The notes under the pieces are model-generated. The model was not told the DNA's origin. It searched no databases and was given only the letters and a program-made list of their open reading frames with translations. From JAWVFM01 sp038237625 (GTDB taxonomy: Bacteria > Actinomycetota > Thermoleophilia > Solirubrobacterales > 70-9): a stretch of DNA of 64,000 nt. The DNA is taken from contig JBBRYM010000001.1 of assembly GCA_038237625.1 (NCBI GenBank), positions 1 through 64,000 on the forward strand, in the 5' to 3' direction. Of this stretch, positions 6,766 through 15,857 are shown one piece after another; position 1 is the first letter of the stretch; each line of letters starts with the position of its first letter. The translations under genes were made by a program, and so were the position numbers.

Positions 6766-9023
6766 CCCGAGGAGTCGCGATGGATGACTCGGTAGCGGAA
6801 GTGCTCTGCGAGCTGCACGAGAACGCGCTCCTGCTCGCCCGTCAGGCCATCGGGCGTGGAGATCGGATCCGTAAGCGGGTCGCGGCGCGGTGAGGCCCGC
6901 AAGAGACGAATGGCTCGGACGCCGTCGGTGGAGATCAGCACCCGGGTGCCCGGCCCGAGGCGATCGACTCCCCGGATGAGATCTCCCACGAAGCGCGTTC
7001 CCGCAAACGAGTCTTCGACAGGGTCGCCGAATGGAATCGAGTCGGCGCGCCCGGCGCGAATCAGGAGCTCCTCCTGGAGGTCGGAGTTGAGAACCATGGC
7101 GACCGGCCCGTCGCCGGGCGCGTAACGGGCAAGGAGTGCTTCCCCTTTCGGCGTCGCGGGGTTGAGCGGCGGCAGGTTCCAGAGGGCGCTGAAAGCGGTG
7201 CCCAGGCTGTCTCCGCCCGGCGCCAGCTCTCCCAGTGGAGTCTGGGAGAAGCGCGTCCCGATCGAAGACCACGCCACCGAGCTCAGGAGAACGGCGAGCA
7301 CGGACGCCAGCCCAAGTGCCCAGCGGGTCGGTGGGGCCAGGTCTCCCTCAACGCGCCGCAGGAGCGAGATCCAGAGCACGCCGGACAGGACGAGCGGGAA
7401 GGAGACGTAGGGGAGGATGTGGTCGGCGGAGCGGTCGACGAAGTAGTAGAAGAGAAGTGCCGAGAAGACCGAGGTGCCGAAGAGCGCGGTCGCAAGCGGG
7501 CGGTGGGCCATAAGGAGGTCGCGCCGCAGCCGGGCGAGAAGCCCGAAGCCCGCCGCGGAAGTGAAGATCCCCGCGCCAACGGCGAGCCCGGCGGACCACG
7601 GGGTGAAGTCGTAGGTGATATCGCCGATGCTCCCGGCCAGGAACTCGCGCAGGAACGCGAGGTAGTCGCCCCAGTCCGGCCAGTGCCCGCGGAAGCCAAG
7701 GGTGGCAAGGGCCAGAAACAAATGACAAGCGACGCAGGCAGCGAGCGCGCCGAGAAGATCGCGGCTCACGCCACGCAGGCGTCCGCCGAGGCCCTCCCAG
7801 GACCGGAACAGAGAGAGAGCAACGAAGACTCCCGTCGTGGCGGCGAAGGCCTCCAGCGCCCAGATCGAGGCGAGCCCTACCGCCGTGCATTGCACGACGA
7901 TCCACCTCCGGCTGGGCTGCCGCTCGCGCGCGGAGGCGACAGCAGCAGCGATCACGACCATCGGGATCCCAAACCGGAGGGGACCGTGCTGAAGGAGAGC
8001 TCCGACGGGGTAGGTGAGGTTGTAGAGGAGCACCGGCACGGCCAGCCCAACCGCGAGGGAGGCGAGCCCGCGCCGAGTACCCGCGAGACGGAGGATCACG
8101 TACCCGGCCACGAAGTAGAGGACGTACAGCAGGGCATCGAGGAGGGCGAGCTGCCCGTAGCCCAGGGGAACCAGCTGGAACCACCCGGCGACCGCATAGA
8201 TGCTGCCCACCCCGTACTGGGAGGCGGTGTCCACGAGCATCGCGCCGCCGTGCAAGACGACGTTGGCAGGCCCCATGAAGAAGTCCTGGTGGAATTGGAT
8301 CGTCCGCGTGTCGAACGCGTCGGCGAAGCTGACGCCCGAACCCGCCGGCGTGAACACGACCAGCTCAGGGATCGCAACGCCAAGCAGGACGACCACGGCG
8401 ACGTCGGCCGCCCGCCCCGCCCGCCGTGGCAGTCTCGGGATCGGTGCGAACCTCATGGCCGCCGCCGTGATCGACGCGATGACGAGCCCGATCACGCTGA
8501 TCGACTCCAGGCTGGTGAAGGCGAGAAGCGAAACCGCCATCAGCACACCGACCGCCGGCCAGGCCAGCCACGGAAGCCGCGCATCCAAGACCGGGTGGAA
8601 GCGATGGCTGACGGCGGCCAGCGCCACAAGCGCCCAGGCGCCATCGGCGATGAGCGCCGCCTGGACTCCGCCCCCGCCATCCGGGATGACCCGGGCTCCC
8701 AGAATCGCGAGCAAGAGCCCGCCCGCGAGGATCGCGCGCCACGCGGACGAGCGTGCTGCGCCGAGCCGGGCTTCCAGCAGCATCGACACACGCGGCGACA
8801 CCAGGACGACCCCGGGCAGGACCACCAGAAAGGTCAGGGCGTAGGCGAGCGTTTCGGCGTGCTGGTGCTGCTCGTAGCCGAAGCCGGAAAGGAACACGGG
8901 CCTCGTCACCGCCGCGGAAAGCGCAAGCACCGGGATGAAGGCGGCGACACCGAGCGTGACCGCCAGGGCCACGGTCTGGCCGAACCGGGGCGCTGAACGC
9001 TGCGCGGCGTCGGTTTGCGTCAT
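6723..9023 (-). CDS. Large polytopic membrane protein, GT-C type
   Basis: A 766-residue protein with roughly 14 hydrophobic segments and a soluble C-terminal domain from about residue 610. The first-loop FADAFDTRTIQFHQDFFMGPANVV region has clustered acidic and His residues, as expected for membrane glycosyltransferases or O-antigen-type enzymes, but no diagnostic motif was identified. ATG 9023 follows the AT-poor divergent region and avoids overlap with the acyltransferase at 9089. Convergent with the zinc-ribbon methyltransferase. Probably part of the surface-glycan set. Confidence 0.7.
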   Translation of the reverse strand: MTQTDAAQRSAPRFGQTVALAVTLGVAAFIPVLALSAAVTRPVFLSGFGYEQHQHAETLAYALTFLVVLPGVVLVSPRVSMLLEARLGAARSSAWRAILAGGLLLAILGARVIPDGGGGVQAALIADGAWALVALAAVSHRFHPVLDARLPWLAWPAVGVLMAVSLLAFTSLESISVIGLVIASITAAAMRFAPIPRLPRRAGRAADVAVVVLLGVAIPELVVFTPAGSGVSFADAFDTRTIQFHQDFFMGPANVVLHGGAMLVDTASQYGVGSIYAVAGWFQLVPLGYGQLALLDALLYVLYFVAGYVILRLAGTRRGLASLAVGLAVPVLLYNLTYPVGALLQHGPLRFGIPMVVIAAAVASARERQPSRRWIVVQCTAVGLASIWALEAFAATTGVFVALSLFRSWEGLGGRLRGVSRDLLGALAACVACHLFLALATLGFRGHWPDWGDYLAFLREFLAGSIGDITYDFTPWSAGLAVGAGIFTSAAGFGLLARLRRDLLMAHRPLATALFGTSVFSALLFYYFVDRSADHILPYVSFPLVLSGVLWISLLRRVEGDLAPPTRWALGLASVLAVLLSSVAWSSIGTRFSQTPLGELAPGGDSLGTAFSALWNLPPLNPATPKGEALLARYAPGDGPVAMVLNSDLQEELLIRAGRADSIPFGDPVEDSFAGTRFVGDLIRGVDRLGPGTRVLISTDGVRAIRLLRASPRRDPLTDPISTPDGLTGEQERVLVQLAEHFRYRVIHRDSSGYAVLELGPLRAST

Positions 9024-9088
9024 GACACAGCCATCCAGCGGCGCGATCTTAGAGGCGCCACCCGGCCGCTCACATACGATCGCCACGC

Positions 9089-10357
9089 GTGGCCGGCCCG
9101 GGCGCGACATCGCTTGACCCAGGAAAGACGGAACGCGCTGCCGTCGGGATCCCCGTGGTCCCGAGCTTTGACGGGTTTAGAGCCTTCGCGATCCTCGGCG
9201 TCGTCCTCATCCACGTGCTCCTTTCGGCGGGTGTTTCGGCGAGCGCGGGCGACAACGCCTTGGGTCAGCTGATCTGGGGGACGGTGGGGCAGGCCGTCGA
9301 CATGCTCTTCATCATCAGCGGCTTCGTCGTGTTCCTGCCGACGGCTGCGCGTGGAAGGTTCGGCAACATCGGCGACTATGCGATTCGTCGGGCTGCGCGG
9401 ATCGCGCCGGCCTACTGGCTCATGGTCGTGATCCTGCTCGTGCTGATGGCTTTCAGCATTCCGGAGGGTCTCGGTTATCCGACGCCCGGCAACGTCGCGG
9501 CTCATGCTCTGTTCCTGCAGACGCCCGCGACCCTGATCGGAAGCTTCGCCGGCTGGAACACGGCCTACGGCTTCGGGATCGACGGCCCGCTCTGGACCCT
9601 GTCGGTCGAGATCAGCTTCTACCTGGTGCTGCCTTTCATCGCGGCCGCCTACCTGCGGCGGCCCCTCGTGGGGCTTGCCGTGTGCGGATTGGTCGCGATT
9701 GCCTGGCGCGAGCTCTTCAACCACCTGGGGGCGATCGTCGATCTCTTCGGCGGGGATCTCAGCGGCCTCACTCAGCTCAACGCCCGTTACACCGCTCATG
9801 ACCAGCTGCCCTTCTGGGCTTTCTCGTTCGGGCTGGGCATGACCGGTGCCTGGGCATTCGTCGAGCTGCGCCGCCGGGTGGAGGCGGCACGCCTTCGCAG
9901 GCTCGCCGGCAGAGCGCAGCTCGCCGCCATCGCAGCGGTCGCGGTCTTCGTCTATCTGGCTGGGCACTACGCCACGAAGGCGGCTCCTCCGTTCACGGCG
10001 ACGCTCGCGCGGCAGACCATCTACATCGGCCTTGGCTATTCGGCCGCCGCAGCTGCATTCATGCTGGCGACCGCGCTGGCCGTCGAGCGGCGCCAGATCC
10101 CCTTCAGCGCACCATGGGCAAGGCGCCTGGGAGACATCAGCTACGGCGTCTACCTCAGCCACTTCGTGATCGCGGTCTATGTGGGCGCGTGGATCGCCCC
10201 GGTGAGCGACGGATCGCTCGGAGCCTTCCTGCTCTGGTCGGCGATCGTGTTCCCTCTCGCGCTTGTTTACGGCTACGTCTCAGCGCGATACGTCGAGATG
10301 CCAATCCGCCGCTGGGCCCGCTCGCGCGGGCGAACCGTGGAGGCCGCCGCGCCATAG
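9089..10357 (+). CDS. Acyltransferase family 3 membrane protein
   Basis: A 422-residue OafA/YrhL-type membrane O-acyltransferase with about ten transmembrane segments. The N-terminal FDGFRAFAILGVVLIHV carries the family's catalytic His, followed by AVDMLFIISGFVVF, RRAARIAPAYWL and WTLSVEISFYLVLP. The C-terminus has GDISYGVYLSHF and ARYVEMPIRRWAR. It would acetylate or succinylate surface glycans or lipids. It starts with GTG and is divergent from the large membrane protein. Confidence 0.9.
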   Translation: MAGPGATSLDPGKTERAAVGIPVVPSFDGFRAFAILGVVLIHVLLSAGVSASAGDNALGQLIWGTVGQAVDMLFIISGFVVFLPTAARGRFGNIGDYAIRRAARIAPAYWLMVVILLVLMAFSIPEGLGYPTPGNVAAHALFLQTPATLIGSFAGWNTAYGFGIDGPLWTLSVEISFYLVLPFIAAAYLRRPLVGLAVCGLVAIAWRELFNHLGAIVDLFGGDLSGLTQLNARYTAHDQLPFWAFSFGLGMTGAWAFVELRRRVEAARLRRLAGRAQLAAIAAVAVFVYLAGHYATKAAPPFTATLARQTIYIGLGYSAAAAAFMLATALAVERRQIPFSAPWARRLGDISYGVYLSHFVIAVYVGAWIAPVSDGSLGAFLLWSAIVFPLALVYGYVSARYVEMPIRRWARSRGRTVEAAAP

Positions 10358-10369
10358 AATCGCGGCCCG

Positions 10370-11938
10370 GTGCGCCAGAGCTTTCCGCAGACCCACGACC
10401 AAAAGCTCGCCCAGCTTCGCGAGTTGCGCGAGCAGGCGGTTCATTCGGCGTCGGATGAGGCGGTCGAAAAGCAGCACGCCAAGGGCAAGCTCACCGCGCG
10501 CGAGCGCATCGAGAAGCTCCTCGATCCCGGGAGCTTCGAGGAGCTCGACACATTCGTCCGCCACCGCACCCACGAATTCGAGATGCAGAAGCGCCGTCCG
10601 TACGGCGACGCCGTCGTCACCGGGTGGGGAACGATCGACGGCCGGCCGGTCGCCGTCTTCTCCCAGGACTTCACCGTCTTCGGTGGCTCGCTCGGCGAGG
10701 TCATGGCGGAGAAGATGTGCAAGATCATGGACCTGGCCGCAAAGGTCGGAGCACCGGTGATCGGCATCAACGACTCCGGCGGCGCGCGCATCCAGGAGGG
10801 AGTCGTTTCTCTCGGCGCTTACGGCGACGTCTTCGTCCGCAACGTCCAGTGCTCAGGGGTGATCCCGCAGATCAGCCTGATCATGGGCCCCTGCGCCGGC
10901 GGCGCCGTGTACTCCCCGGCCATGACCGACTTCATCTTCATGGTCAAGGAAACCTCGCACATGTTCATCACGGGCCCCGAAGTGATCAAGACGGTCACCG
11001 GCGAAGAGGTGGAGTTCGAGGAGCTGGGCGGCGCGATGGCACACAATTCGAAGTCCGGAGTCGCGCACTTCGCGGCCGACGACGAGGAGACGTGCCTCAA
11101 GGACGCCCGCTACCTGCTCAGCTTCATGCCCCAGAACAACCTCGAGCTACCGCCTCGCGTCGAGCCCGACGACGACCCCGAGCGCATGGACGAGGCCCTC
11201 GACAAGATCGTCCCCGACGACCCCTCCAAGCCCTACGACATGCGCGACGTGATCTCGCTGATCGTCGACGACGGTGACTTCTTCGAGGTTCAGGAGCATT
11301 TCGCCCAGAACATCGTCGTCGGGTTCGCCCGCCTCGACGGGTTCTCCGTGGGAATCGTGGGTAACCAGCCGAAGCACCTTGCGGGAGTGCTCGACATCAA
11401 CTCCTCCGAGAAGGCGGCCCGGTTCGTTCGCACCTGCGACGCCTTCAACATCCCGATCGTCACCTTCACCGACGTCCCCGGCTTCCTGCCCGGAACCTCG
11501 CAGGAGTGGGGCGGGATCATCCGCCACGGGGCGAAGCTCCTCTACGCCTTCACCGAGGCCACCGTCCCCAAGCTCACCGTGGTCACCCGGAAGGCCTACG
11601 GCGGCGCCTACGACGTCATGAACTCGAAGCACATGCTCGCCGACTTCAACTTCGCGTGGCCCACGGCAGAGGTGGCGGTCATGGGCCCCGAGGGCGCCGT
11701 CAACATCATCTACAGGCGCGACATTCAGACGTCGCCGACGCCCGACGAGCGGCGCGCCAAGCTGATCGGCGACTACAAGGCGCATTTCGCCAACCCCTAC
11801 TCCGCAGCGGAGCGCGGCTACCTCGACGACGTCATCGAACCGCGCCAGACCCGACCGCGCCTGATCCGCGCGCTGCACGTACTCCAGTCAAAGCGAGTCG
11901 AGCAGCCCAAGCGCAAGCACGGGAACATTCCCCTCTAG
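10370..11938 (+). CDS. pccB: Acyl-CoA (propionyl-CoA) carboxylase beta subunit
   Basis: A 522-residue carboxyltransferase with two crotonase-like halves. GKLTARERIEKLLDPGSFEE, FGGSLGEVMAEKMCKIMD and GINDSGGARIQEGV form the N-terminal half with its first oxyanion glycines. PGFLPGTSQEWGGIIRHGAKLLYA and the family signature RKAYGGAYDVMNSK are in the C-terminal half. It transfers CO2 from biotin to propionyl- or acetyl-CoA. The start is GTG. No biotin-carrying alpha chain is in the window. The next gene begins on the base after the stop. Propionyl versus acetyl specificity is not settled. Confidence 0.92.
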   Translation: MRQSFPQTHDQKLAQLRELREQAVHSASDEAVEKQHAKGKLTARERIEKLLDPGSFEELDTFVRHRTHEFEMQKRRPYGDAVVTGWGTIDGRPVAVFSQDFTVFGGSLGEVMAEKMCKIMDLAAKVGAPVIGINDSGGARIQEGVVSLGAYGDVFVRNVQCSGVIPQISLIMGPCAGGAVYSPAMTDFIFMVKETSHMFITGPEVIKTVTGEEVEFEELGGAMAHNSKSGVAHFAADDEETCLKDARYLLSFMPQNNLELPPRVEPDDDPERMDEALDKIVPDDPSKPYDMRDVISLIVDDGDFFEVQEHFAQNIVVGFARLDGFSVGIVGNQPKHLAGVLDINSSEKAARFVRTCDAFNIPIVTFTDVPGFLPGTSQEWGGIIRHGAKLLYAFTEATVPKLTVVTRKAYGGAYDVMNSKHMLADFNFAWPTAEVAVMGPEGAVNIIYRRDIQTSPTPDERRAKLIGDYKAHFANPYSAAERGYLDDVIEPRQTRPRLIRALHVLQSKRVEQPKRKHGNIPL

Positions 11939-12463
11939 ATGAACGTCGAGGTCGTCGCCTTCCCGATCGTTGGGAAGGAGGAGGCGGGCGAGACGCTGCG
12001 CCGGCTGCTCGCACCGCGACTCGGACTCGAGCCGGCCTTGGTCCCCATCGTTGTGGGCGGCGACGGCAAGCCGGCCCTCGATCCCGCCGCGCGGCTGCCC
12101 GACCTTCGCTTCAACCACTCCCACTCCGGCGAACGAACCCTGATCGCGATCGCCGAAGGGGTCGAGGTCGGCGTCGATCTCGAGCGCGTCACACCGAGGC
12201 GCACGCCGCCTTACCTGCGCGACTGGTGCCGGCGCGAGGCCTACCTCAAGGGAACCGGCACCGGACTTCGCGGCGGCCCCGCCCGACTCGCCTTCGAACC
12301 GCTCGGGCCCGGGCGCTGGACCGTCATCGATGCCGGTGAGCCGGTAGCAGGCTGGCTCGTCCTCGACCTCGACGTGGGCGACGGCTACGTCGGTGCGCTG
12401 GCCGCCGACTCAGAGGTCGACGTGAGCATCAGCATCGACCCGCCCGTCGCGAACGGCAGCTAG
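11939..12463 (+). CDS. 4'-phosphopantetheinyl transferase superfamily protein
   Basis: A 174-residue protein of the Sfp/AcpT type: FNHSHSGERTLIAIAEGVEVGVDLERV contains the GVDLE metal site, and WCRREAYLKGTGTGL is the WxxKEAxxK-like motif with Arg in place of the first Lys. It would activate acyl-carrier or peptidyl-carrier proteins. At 174 residues it is shorter than Sfp (about 225), lacking part of the C-terminal half. ATG immediately follows the carboxylase stop. The last 54 bp overlap the convergent gene. Confidence 0.8.
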   Translation: MNVEVVAFPIVGKEEAGETLRRLLAPRLGLEPALVPIVVGGDGKPALDPAARLPDLRFNHSHSGERTLIAIAEGVEVGVDLERVTPRRTPPYLRDWCRREAYLKGTGTGLRGGPARLAFEPLGPGRWTVIDAGEPVAGWLVLDLDVGDGYVGALAADSEVDVSISIDPPVANGS

Positions 12464-13360
12464 CGCCGCCGCCGCGATCCCCAGGTCCTGGATCGCCAGC
12501 CCGGTCGAGTCGAAGAGGGTGATCGCCTCCGCCGCCGAGCGTCCCTCGGCGGCACCCGTCAGGACCGCGCCGATTTCGGTGACGTCGTCACGGGCGACAA
12601 GCCCGGCCTCCACGGCCGTCGCGAGCTCCCCGCCCCGCGACGCCTGTGCCCACTCGTCGCAGAAGAGCTCGCAGCCCTCGAGCGCATCGAGTTCGATCTC
12701 CGACTTGCCGGCCGCATCCGCGCCAAGGGCGATCAGGTGCTGGCCCGAGCGCAGGTCGGCTGAAGCCAGGACCGGCTCGGAGCCGGGAGTGACCGTGGCG
12801 ACGACGTCCTGGGCAGCGGCCTCCTCTCGAGCTCCAGTTCGCCAGCCGAGCTCATTCGCAAGCGCCGCGGCCATCTCATCCCGGGGATCCGAGCAGACGC
12901 CCGGGCCGTATCCCGCCGCGGCCAGACAGCGAGCGACCCAGCCGCCGTTCACGCCGCAGCCGATGACCCCCACTTTGGCGGCCCCGCTCGCCGCCAGGAC
13001 CTGCGCCGAAACGGCAGCTGCGGCACCGGTGCGAAGCGAGGTCACGGCGGCGCAGTCGAGGATGGCCTCGAAAGCGCCTGTCTCGGCGTTCGAAACGAGC
13101 ATGGCCCCGGCGACCGCGGGCAGACCACGTGATGCGTTCTGCGGAAACGACGTGACCCACTTCAGGACCGCCAGCCCGCCGCCGATCGCCGGCATCGCCC
13201 TGAAGTCGCCGTTCGGCGGCGCGTCGACGTAGACCTTCGGCGGCATCCGCCACTCGCCGCGCGCGTGATGCTCGAAGGCCACGCGGGTTGCGTCGATCGC
13301 GGCATCCGGCGGGACGGCGGCAAGCACCGTTTCGTGTCCGAGGACTGCGACGGCGGGCAC
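12410..13360 (-). CDS. Ornithine cyclodeaminase / mu-crystallin family protein
   Basis: A 316-residue protein with the family layout: N-terminal substrate domain (RMPPKVYVDAPPNGDFRAMPA), then TSLRTGAAAAVSAQVLA and a Rossmann nucleotide site VGVIGCGVNGGWVARCL. The ending LFDSTGLAIQDLGIAAA is diagnostic. Members include ornithine cyclodeaminase, alanine dehydrogenase and ketimine reductases, so the substrate cannot be named. The start is GTG. The 3' end overlaps the phosphopantetheinyl transferase by 54 bp. Confidence 0.85.
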   Translation of the reverse strand: MPAVAVLGHETVLAAVPPDAAIDATRVAFEHHARGEWRMPPKVYVDAPPNGDFRAMPAIGGGLAVLKWVTSFPQNASRGLPAVAGAMLVSNAETGAFEAILDCAAVTSLRTGAAAAVSAQVLAASGAAKVGVIGCGVNGGWVARCLAAAGYGPGVCSDPRDEMAAALANELGWRTGAREEAAAQDVVATVTPGSEPVLASADLRSGQHLIALGADAAGKSEIELDALEGCELFCDEWAQASRGGELATAVEAGLVARDDVTEIGAVLTGAAEGRSAAEAITLFDSTGLAIQDLGIAAAALAAVRDGRVDADAHVDL

Positions 13361-13400
13361 GGGCCATTCATACCGCGTCGCCGCAGATAGGGTTCAGCGC

Positions 13401-13652
13401 ATGAGCTTCAACGGCGAGAGCGCCGCCGCCCGCCCGAGGATCGAAATGGTCTCCGGGGCGGCGTCCGAGTCGGAAGCCGCCGCGGTGATCGCGGCGGTCG
13501 AGCAATTCCTCGCCGACACGGCCCCTCCGCCCGCGGAGACAAAGCCGGCGATGAGCGGCTGGCAGGCCGCCGCCCTGCGCGAGGGAATCGCCGCCCGCCA
13601 GGTGAGCGGGTCGGTATGGGGCCACAGTCCATCCTGGAACGAACGAGCCTGA
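13401..13652 (+). CDS. Small protein, possible acyl-CoA carboxylase epsilon subunit
   Basis: 83 residues. The order is a short strand (IEMVSGAASE), a helix (EAAAVIAAVEQFLADTA), a proline-rich stretch, then SGWQAAALREGIAARQ. This resembles actinobacterial carboxylase epsilon chains, in which a helix is followed by a Trp and basic residues. The carboxylase beta gene lies 1.5 kb upstream, which fits but does not prove the call. The 3' end is followed closely by dodecin, with a GAGGAGG ribosome site. Confidence 0.45.
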   Translation: MSFNGESAAARPRIEMVSGAASESEAAAVIAAVEQFLADTAPPPAETKPAMSGWQAAALREGIAARQVSGSVWGHSPSWNERA

Positions 13653-13662
13653 GGAGGCCCAA

Positions 13663-13872
13663 ATGGCAGTCGTCAAGATCATCGAGCTGGTCGGCAGCTC
13701 AAAGACCTCAACGGACGACGCGGCCATGCAGGCCATGCGCTCGGCCCAGAACTCCCTGCGGAACATCCGCGCAGTCGACATCGTCTCGACCGGCATCCGC
13801 GGCGAGAACCTCGACGAGTTCCGCGCGCACGTGCGCGTGGCATTCCTGGTCGAAGGCTCAGAGGTCGACTGA
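13663..13872 (+). CDS. Dodecin family flavin-binding protein
   Basis: 69 residues, the usual dodecin size. VVKIIELVGSSKTSTDDAAMQAM and LRNIRAVDIVSTG, then a final strand (AHVRVAFLVEG), match the beta-alpha-beta-beta fold that builds a hollow dodecamer storing flavin or CoA. A strong GAGGAGG ribosome site precedes the ATG by six bases. Flavin use is inferred from the family. Confidence 0.9.
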   Translation: MAVVKIIELVGSSKTSTDDAAMQAMRSAQNSLRNIRAVDIVSTGIRGENLDEFRAHVRVAFLVEGSEVD

Positions 13873-13939
13873 ACGGGAAGGCGCCGGACCCGGGGCCCCT
13901 CCCGCGCCTGGCCACGCACGCCGCTAACTGAATAACCCT

Positions 13940-13955
13940 AATCCCAATAGGGATT
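13940..13955. promoter_or_regulatory. Palindromic operator candidate upstream of sulfite reductase
   Basis: AATCCC and GGGATT are perfect inverted arms around AATA. The box ends five bases before a plausible -10 (TAATAC, 13960-13965), which itself lies about nine bases from the GTG start, so the transcript may be leaderless. The reverse strand reads GAAATCCCTATTGGGATT, and parts of this recur before other sulfur genes (see 16810, 20185 and 20696). Confidence 0.5.
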
Positions 13956-13973
13956 TCTGTAATACTTTCGGGC

Positions 13974-15857
13974 GTGGAGCCCAGCGCGGTACACACAGGC
14001 AGCGCGGCGGAGCGGATCGCGACCGAGCACAAGCTCGCCGTAACCCCTTCCGACCAGGAGGGCAAGGGCAAGATCGGCTCGCTCGAAAACCCCGAGGTCT
14101 ACGAGAACGTTCCCGGCCACATCATCCCCATCCTCGAGCGCGAGTTCGACGACTTCGACACCGAGGCCGCGAAGTTCATGCGCGGTGACACGCCCGAGGA
14201 CCAGTTCATCGGCTTTCGCCTGAAGCAGGGCGTCTACGGCCAGCGCCAGCCCGACGTCCAGATGATCCGCACCAAGTTGCCGATCGGCGGCATCACCCCC
14301 GAGCAGATGGACGCGTTCGCGGACGCGATCGAGAAGTACGCCCCGCTCCGCAAGGGCCACATCACCACGCGTCAGAACATCCAGGTCCATCACGTGCCCC
14401 TCCCCGAGGCGGCCAAGTTCATCCGCGACATCTCCGACGCCGGCCTCTCGTCACGCGAGGGATGCGGCAACACGATCCGCAACGTGACCGGCGACCCCTG
14501 GGCCGGCGTGGTCGAGGGCACGGACTTCGACATCACGCCCTATGCGATGGCGTACGTGCGCTACTTCGTGCGCCACCCGGTCACACAGCTGATGCCGCGG
14601 AAGATCAAGACCGCCTTCACTGCCACCGAAGCCGACGTCGCGATCACCAAGATTCACGACATCGGCTTCATCCCCAAGGTGCGCGACGGCGTCCGCGGCG
14701 TCGAGATCGTCGTCGGCGGCGGCACCTCGATCATGCCGCGCCTCGCGCCCACGCTCTACGACTTCGTCGAGCTCGACAACGGCGACTACCTGAAGATCTC
14801 GGAGGCCTGCTTTCGGATCTTCGACCGCCAGGACTGGCTGCGCGTCAACCGCGCCCGCGCCCGGATCAAGGTCCTGATCGACAAGGTTGGCATCGACGCT
14901 TTCCGCGAGATGGTCGGCGAGGAGCTCGAAGGCGACTGGGTCTCCGAGCGCGACTTTGCGATCGACCACATGCTCCTGGACTACGACGAGGAGGCCGACG
15001 CCCCAGCCGCGCCCGCGAGCTACGCGTCGCCCAATGGCGACCGCTCGGAGTTCGAGCGCTTCCGTGCCGCCAACGTGCGCCCCCAGAAGCAGACCGGCTT
15101 CTCCACCGTCGAGGTCAAGGTCACCCGCGGCGATCTCACCCCTGAGCAGTTCCGCGGCCTCGCGGCGATCATGCGCGAGCTCAGCGGCCCCTATGCCCGC
15201 ACGACGGTTCAGCAGAACTTCGTCCTGCGCTGGGTTCGCGACGAGGCCGTCTACGACGCGTGGCAGCACCTCTCTGCCCTTGGCCTCGGCGAGGCCGGCC
15301 CCCGCGAGATCACCGACGTCGTCAGCTGCCCCGGAACCGACAGCTGCAAGCTCGGGATCACGAGCTCGATGGGCCTGAGCGCCGCCGTCCAGCAGCGCGT
15401 CGAGGACATGGGGATCACCGACGAGCTCACCCGCCGCATCCACGTGAAGATGTCAGGCTGCCCCAACGGCTGCGGCCAGCACCACATCGCCAGCATCGGC
15501 TTCTACGGCGCCTCGATCAAGGTTGGTGACCGCACGATTCCCGCCTACATCCCCCACGTCGGCGGCCGGTTCGAGAACGGCGACGTCGCCTTCGGCGCCC
15601 GCCTCAAGGCGCGCCTGCCCGCCAAGCGCGTGCCCGAAGCCGTCGAGCGCTGGATCCGCTTCTACCAGGCAGAGCGAGCCGACGGCGAGGAGTTCAACGC
15701 GTTCGCCGAGCGCATCGGCCCCGATGCCTTTCAGGACAAGGTCTCCGACCTGTCGATGCCGATCGAGTTCAACCTCGAAAACATGAACTTCTTCGTCGAC
15801 TGGAACCGCTCGGACCCCTACAAGGTCGAGCGCGGTGAGGGGGAATGCGCGATATGA
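13974..15857 (+). CDS. sir: Siroheme sulfite reductase (ferredoxin type)
   Basis: A 627-residue assimilatory sulfite/nitrite reductase that reduces sulfite to sulfide. The N-terminal ferredoxin-like half has LKQGVYGQRQPDVQM and GHITTRQNIQVH. GNTIRNVTGDPWAGV follows near residue 165. The siroheme-[4Fe-4S] ligands appear as CPGTDSC (CX5C) near residue 453 and SGCPNGCG (CX3C) near 496. Position directly before cysH, sat and cysC favours sulfite over nitrite. It is longer than most SirA proteins (about 555), with an acidic Ala/Pro linker near residues 340-350. GTG start; the stop overlaps cysH (ATGA). Confidence 0.93.
   Translation: MEPSAVHTGSAAERIATEHKLAVTPSDQEGKGKIGSLENPEVYENVPGHIIPILEREFDDFDTEAAKFMRGDTPEDQFIGFRLKQGVYGQRQPDVQMIRTKLPIGGITPEQMDAFADAIEKYAPLRKGHITTRQNIQVHHVPLPEAAKFIRDISDAGLSSREGCGNTIRNVTGDPWAGVVEGTDFDITPYAMAYVRYFVRHPVTQLMPRKIKTAFTATEADVAITKIHDIGFIPKVRDGVRGVEIVVGGGTSIMPRLAPTLYDFVELDNGDYLKISEACFRIFDRQDWLRVNRARARIKVLIDKVGIDAFREMVGEELEGDWVSERDFAIDHMLLDYDEEADAPAAPASYASPNGDRSEFERFRAANVRPQKQTGFSTVEVKVTRGDLTPEQFRGLAAIMRELSGPYARTTVQQNFVLRWVRDEAVYDAWQHLSALGLGEAGPREITDVVSCPGTDSCKLGITSSMGLSAAVQQRVEDMGITDELTRRIHVKMSGCPNGCGQHHIASIGFYGASIKVGDRTIPAYIPHVGGRFENGDVAFGARLKARLPAKRVPEAVERWIRFYQAERADGEEFNAFAERIGPDAFQDKVSDLSMPIEFNLENMNFFVDWNRSDPYKVERGEGECAI

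Noticed and set aside
13974..15857. Assimilatory nitrite reductase.
   Set aside because: The cofactor motifs cannot separate nitrite from sulfite reductases, but the operon with cysH, sat and cysC favours sulfite.
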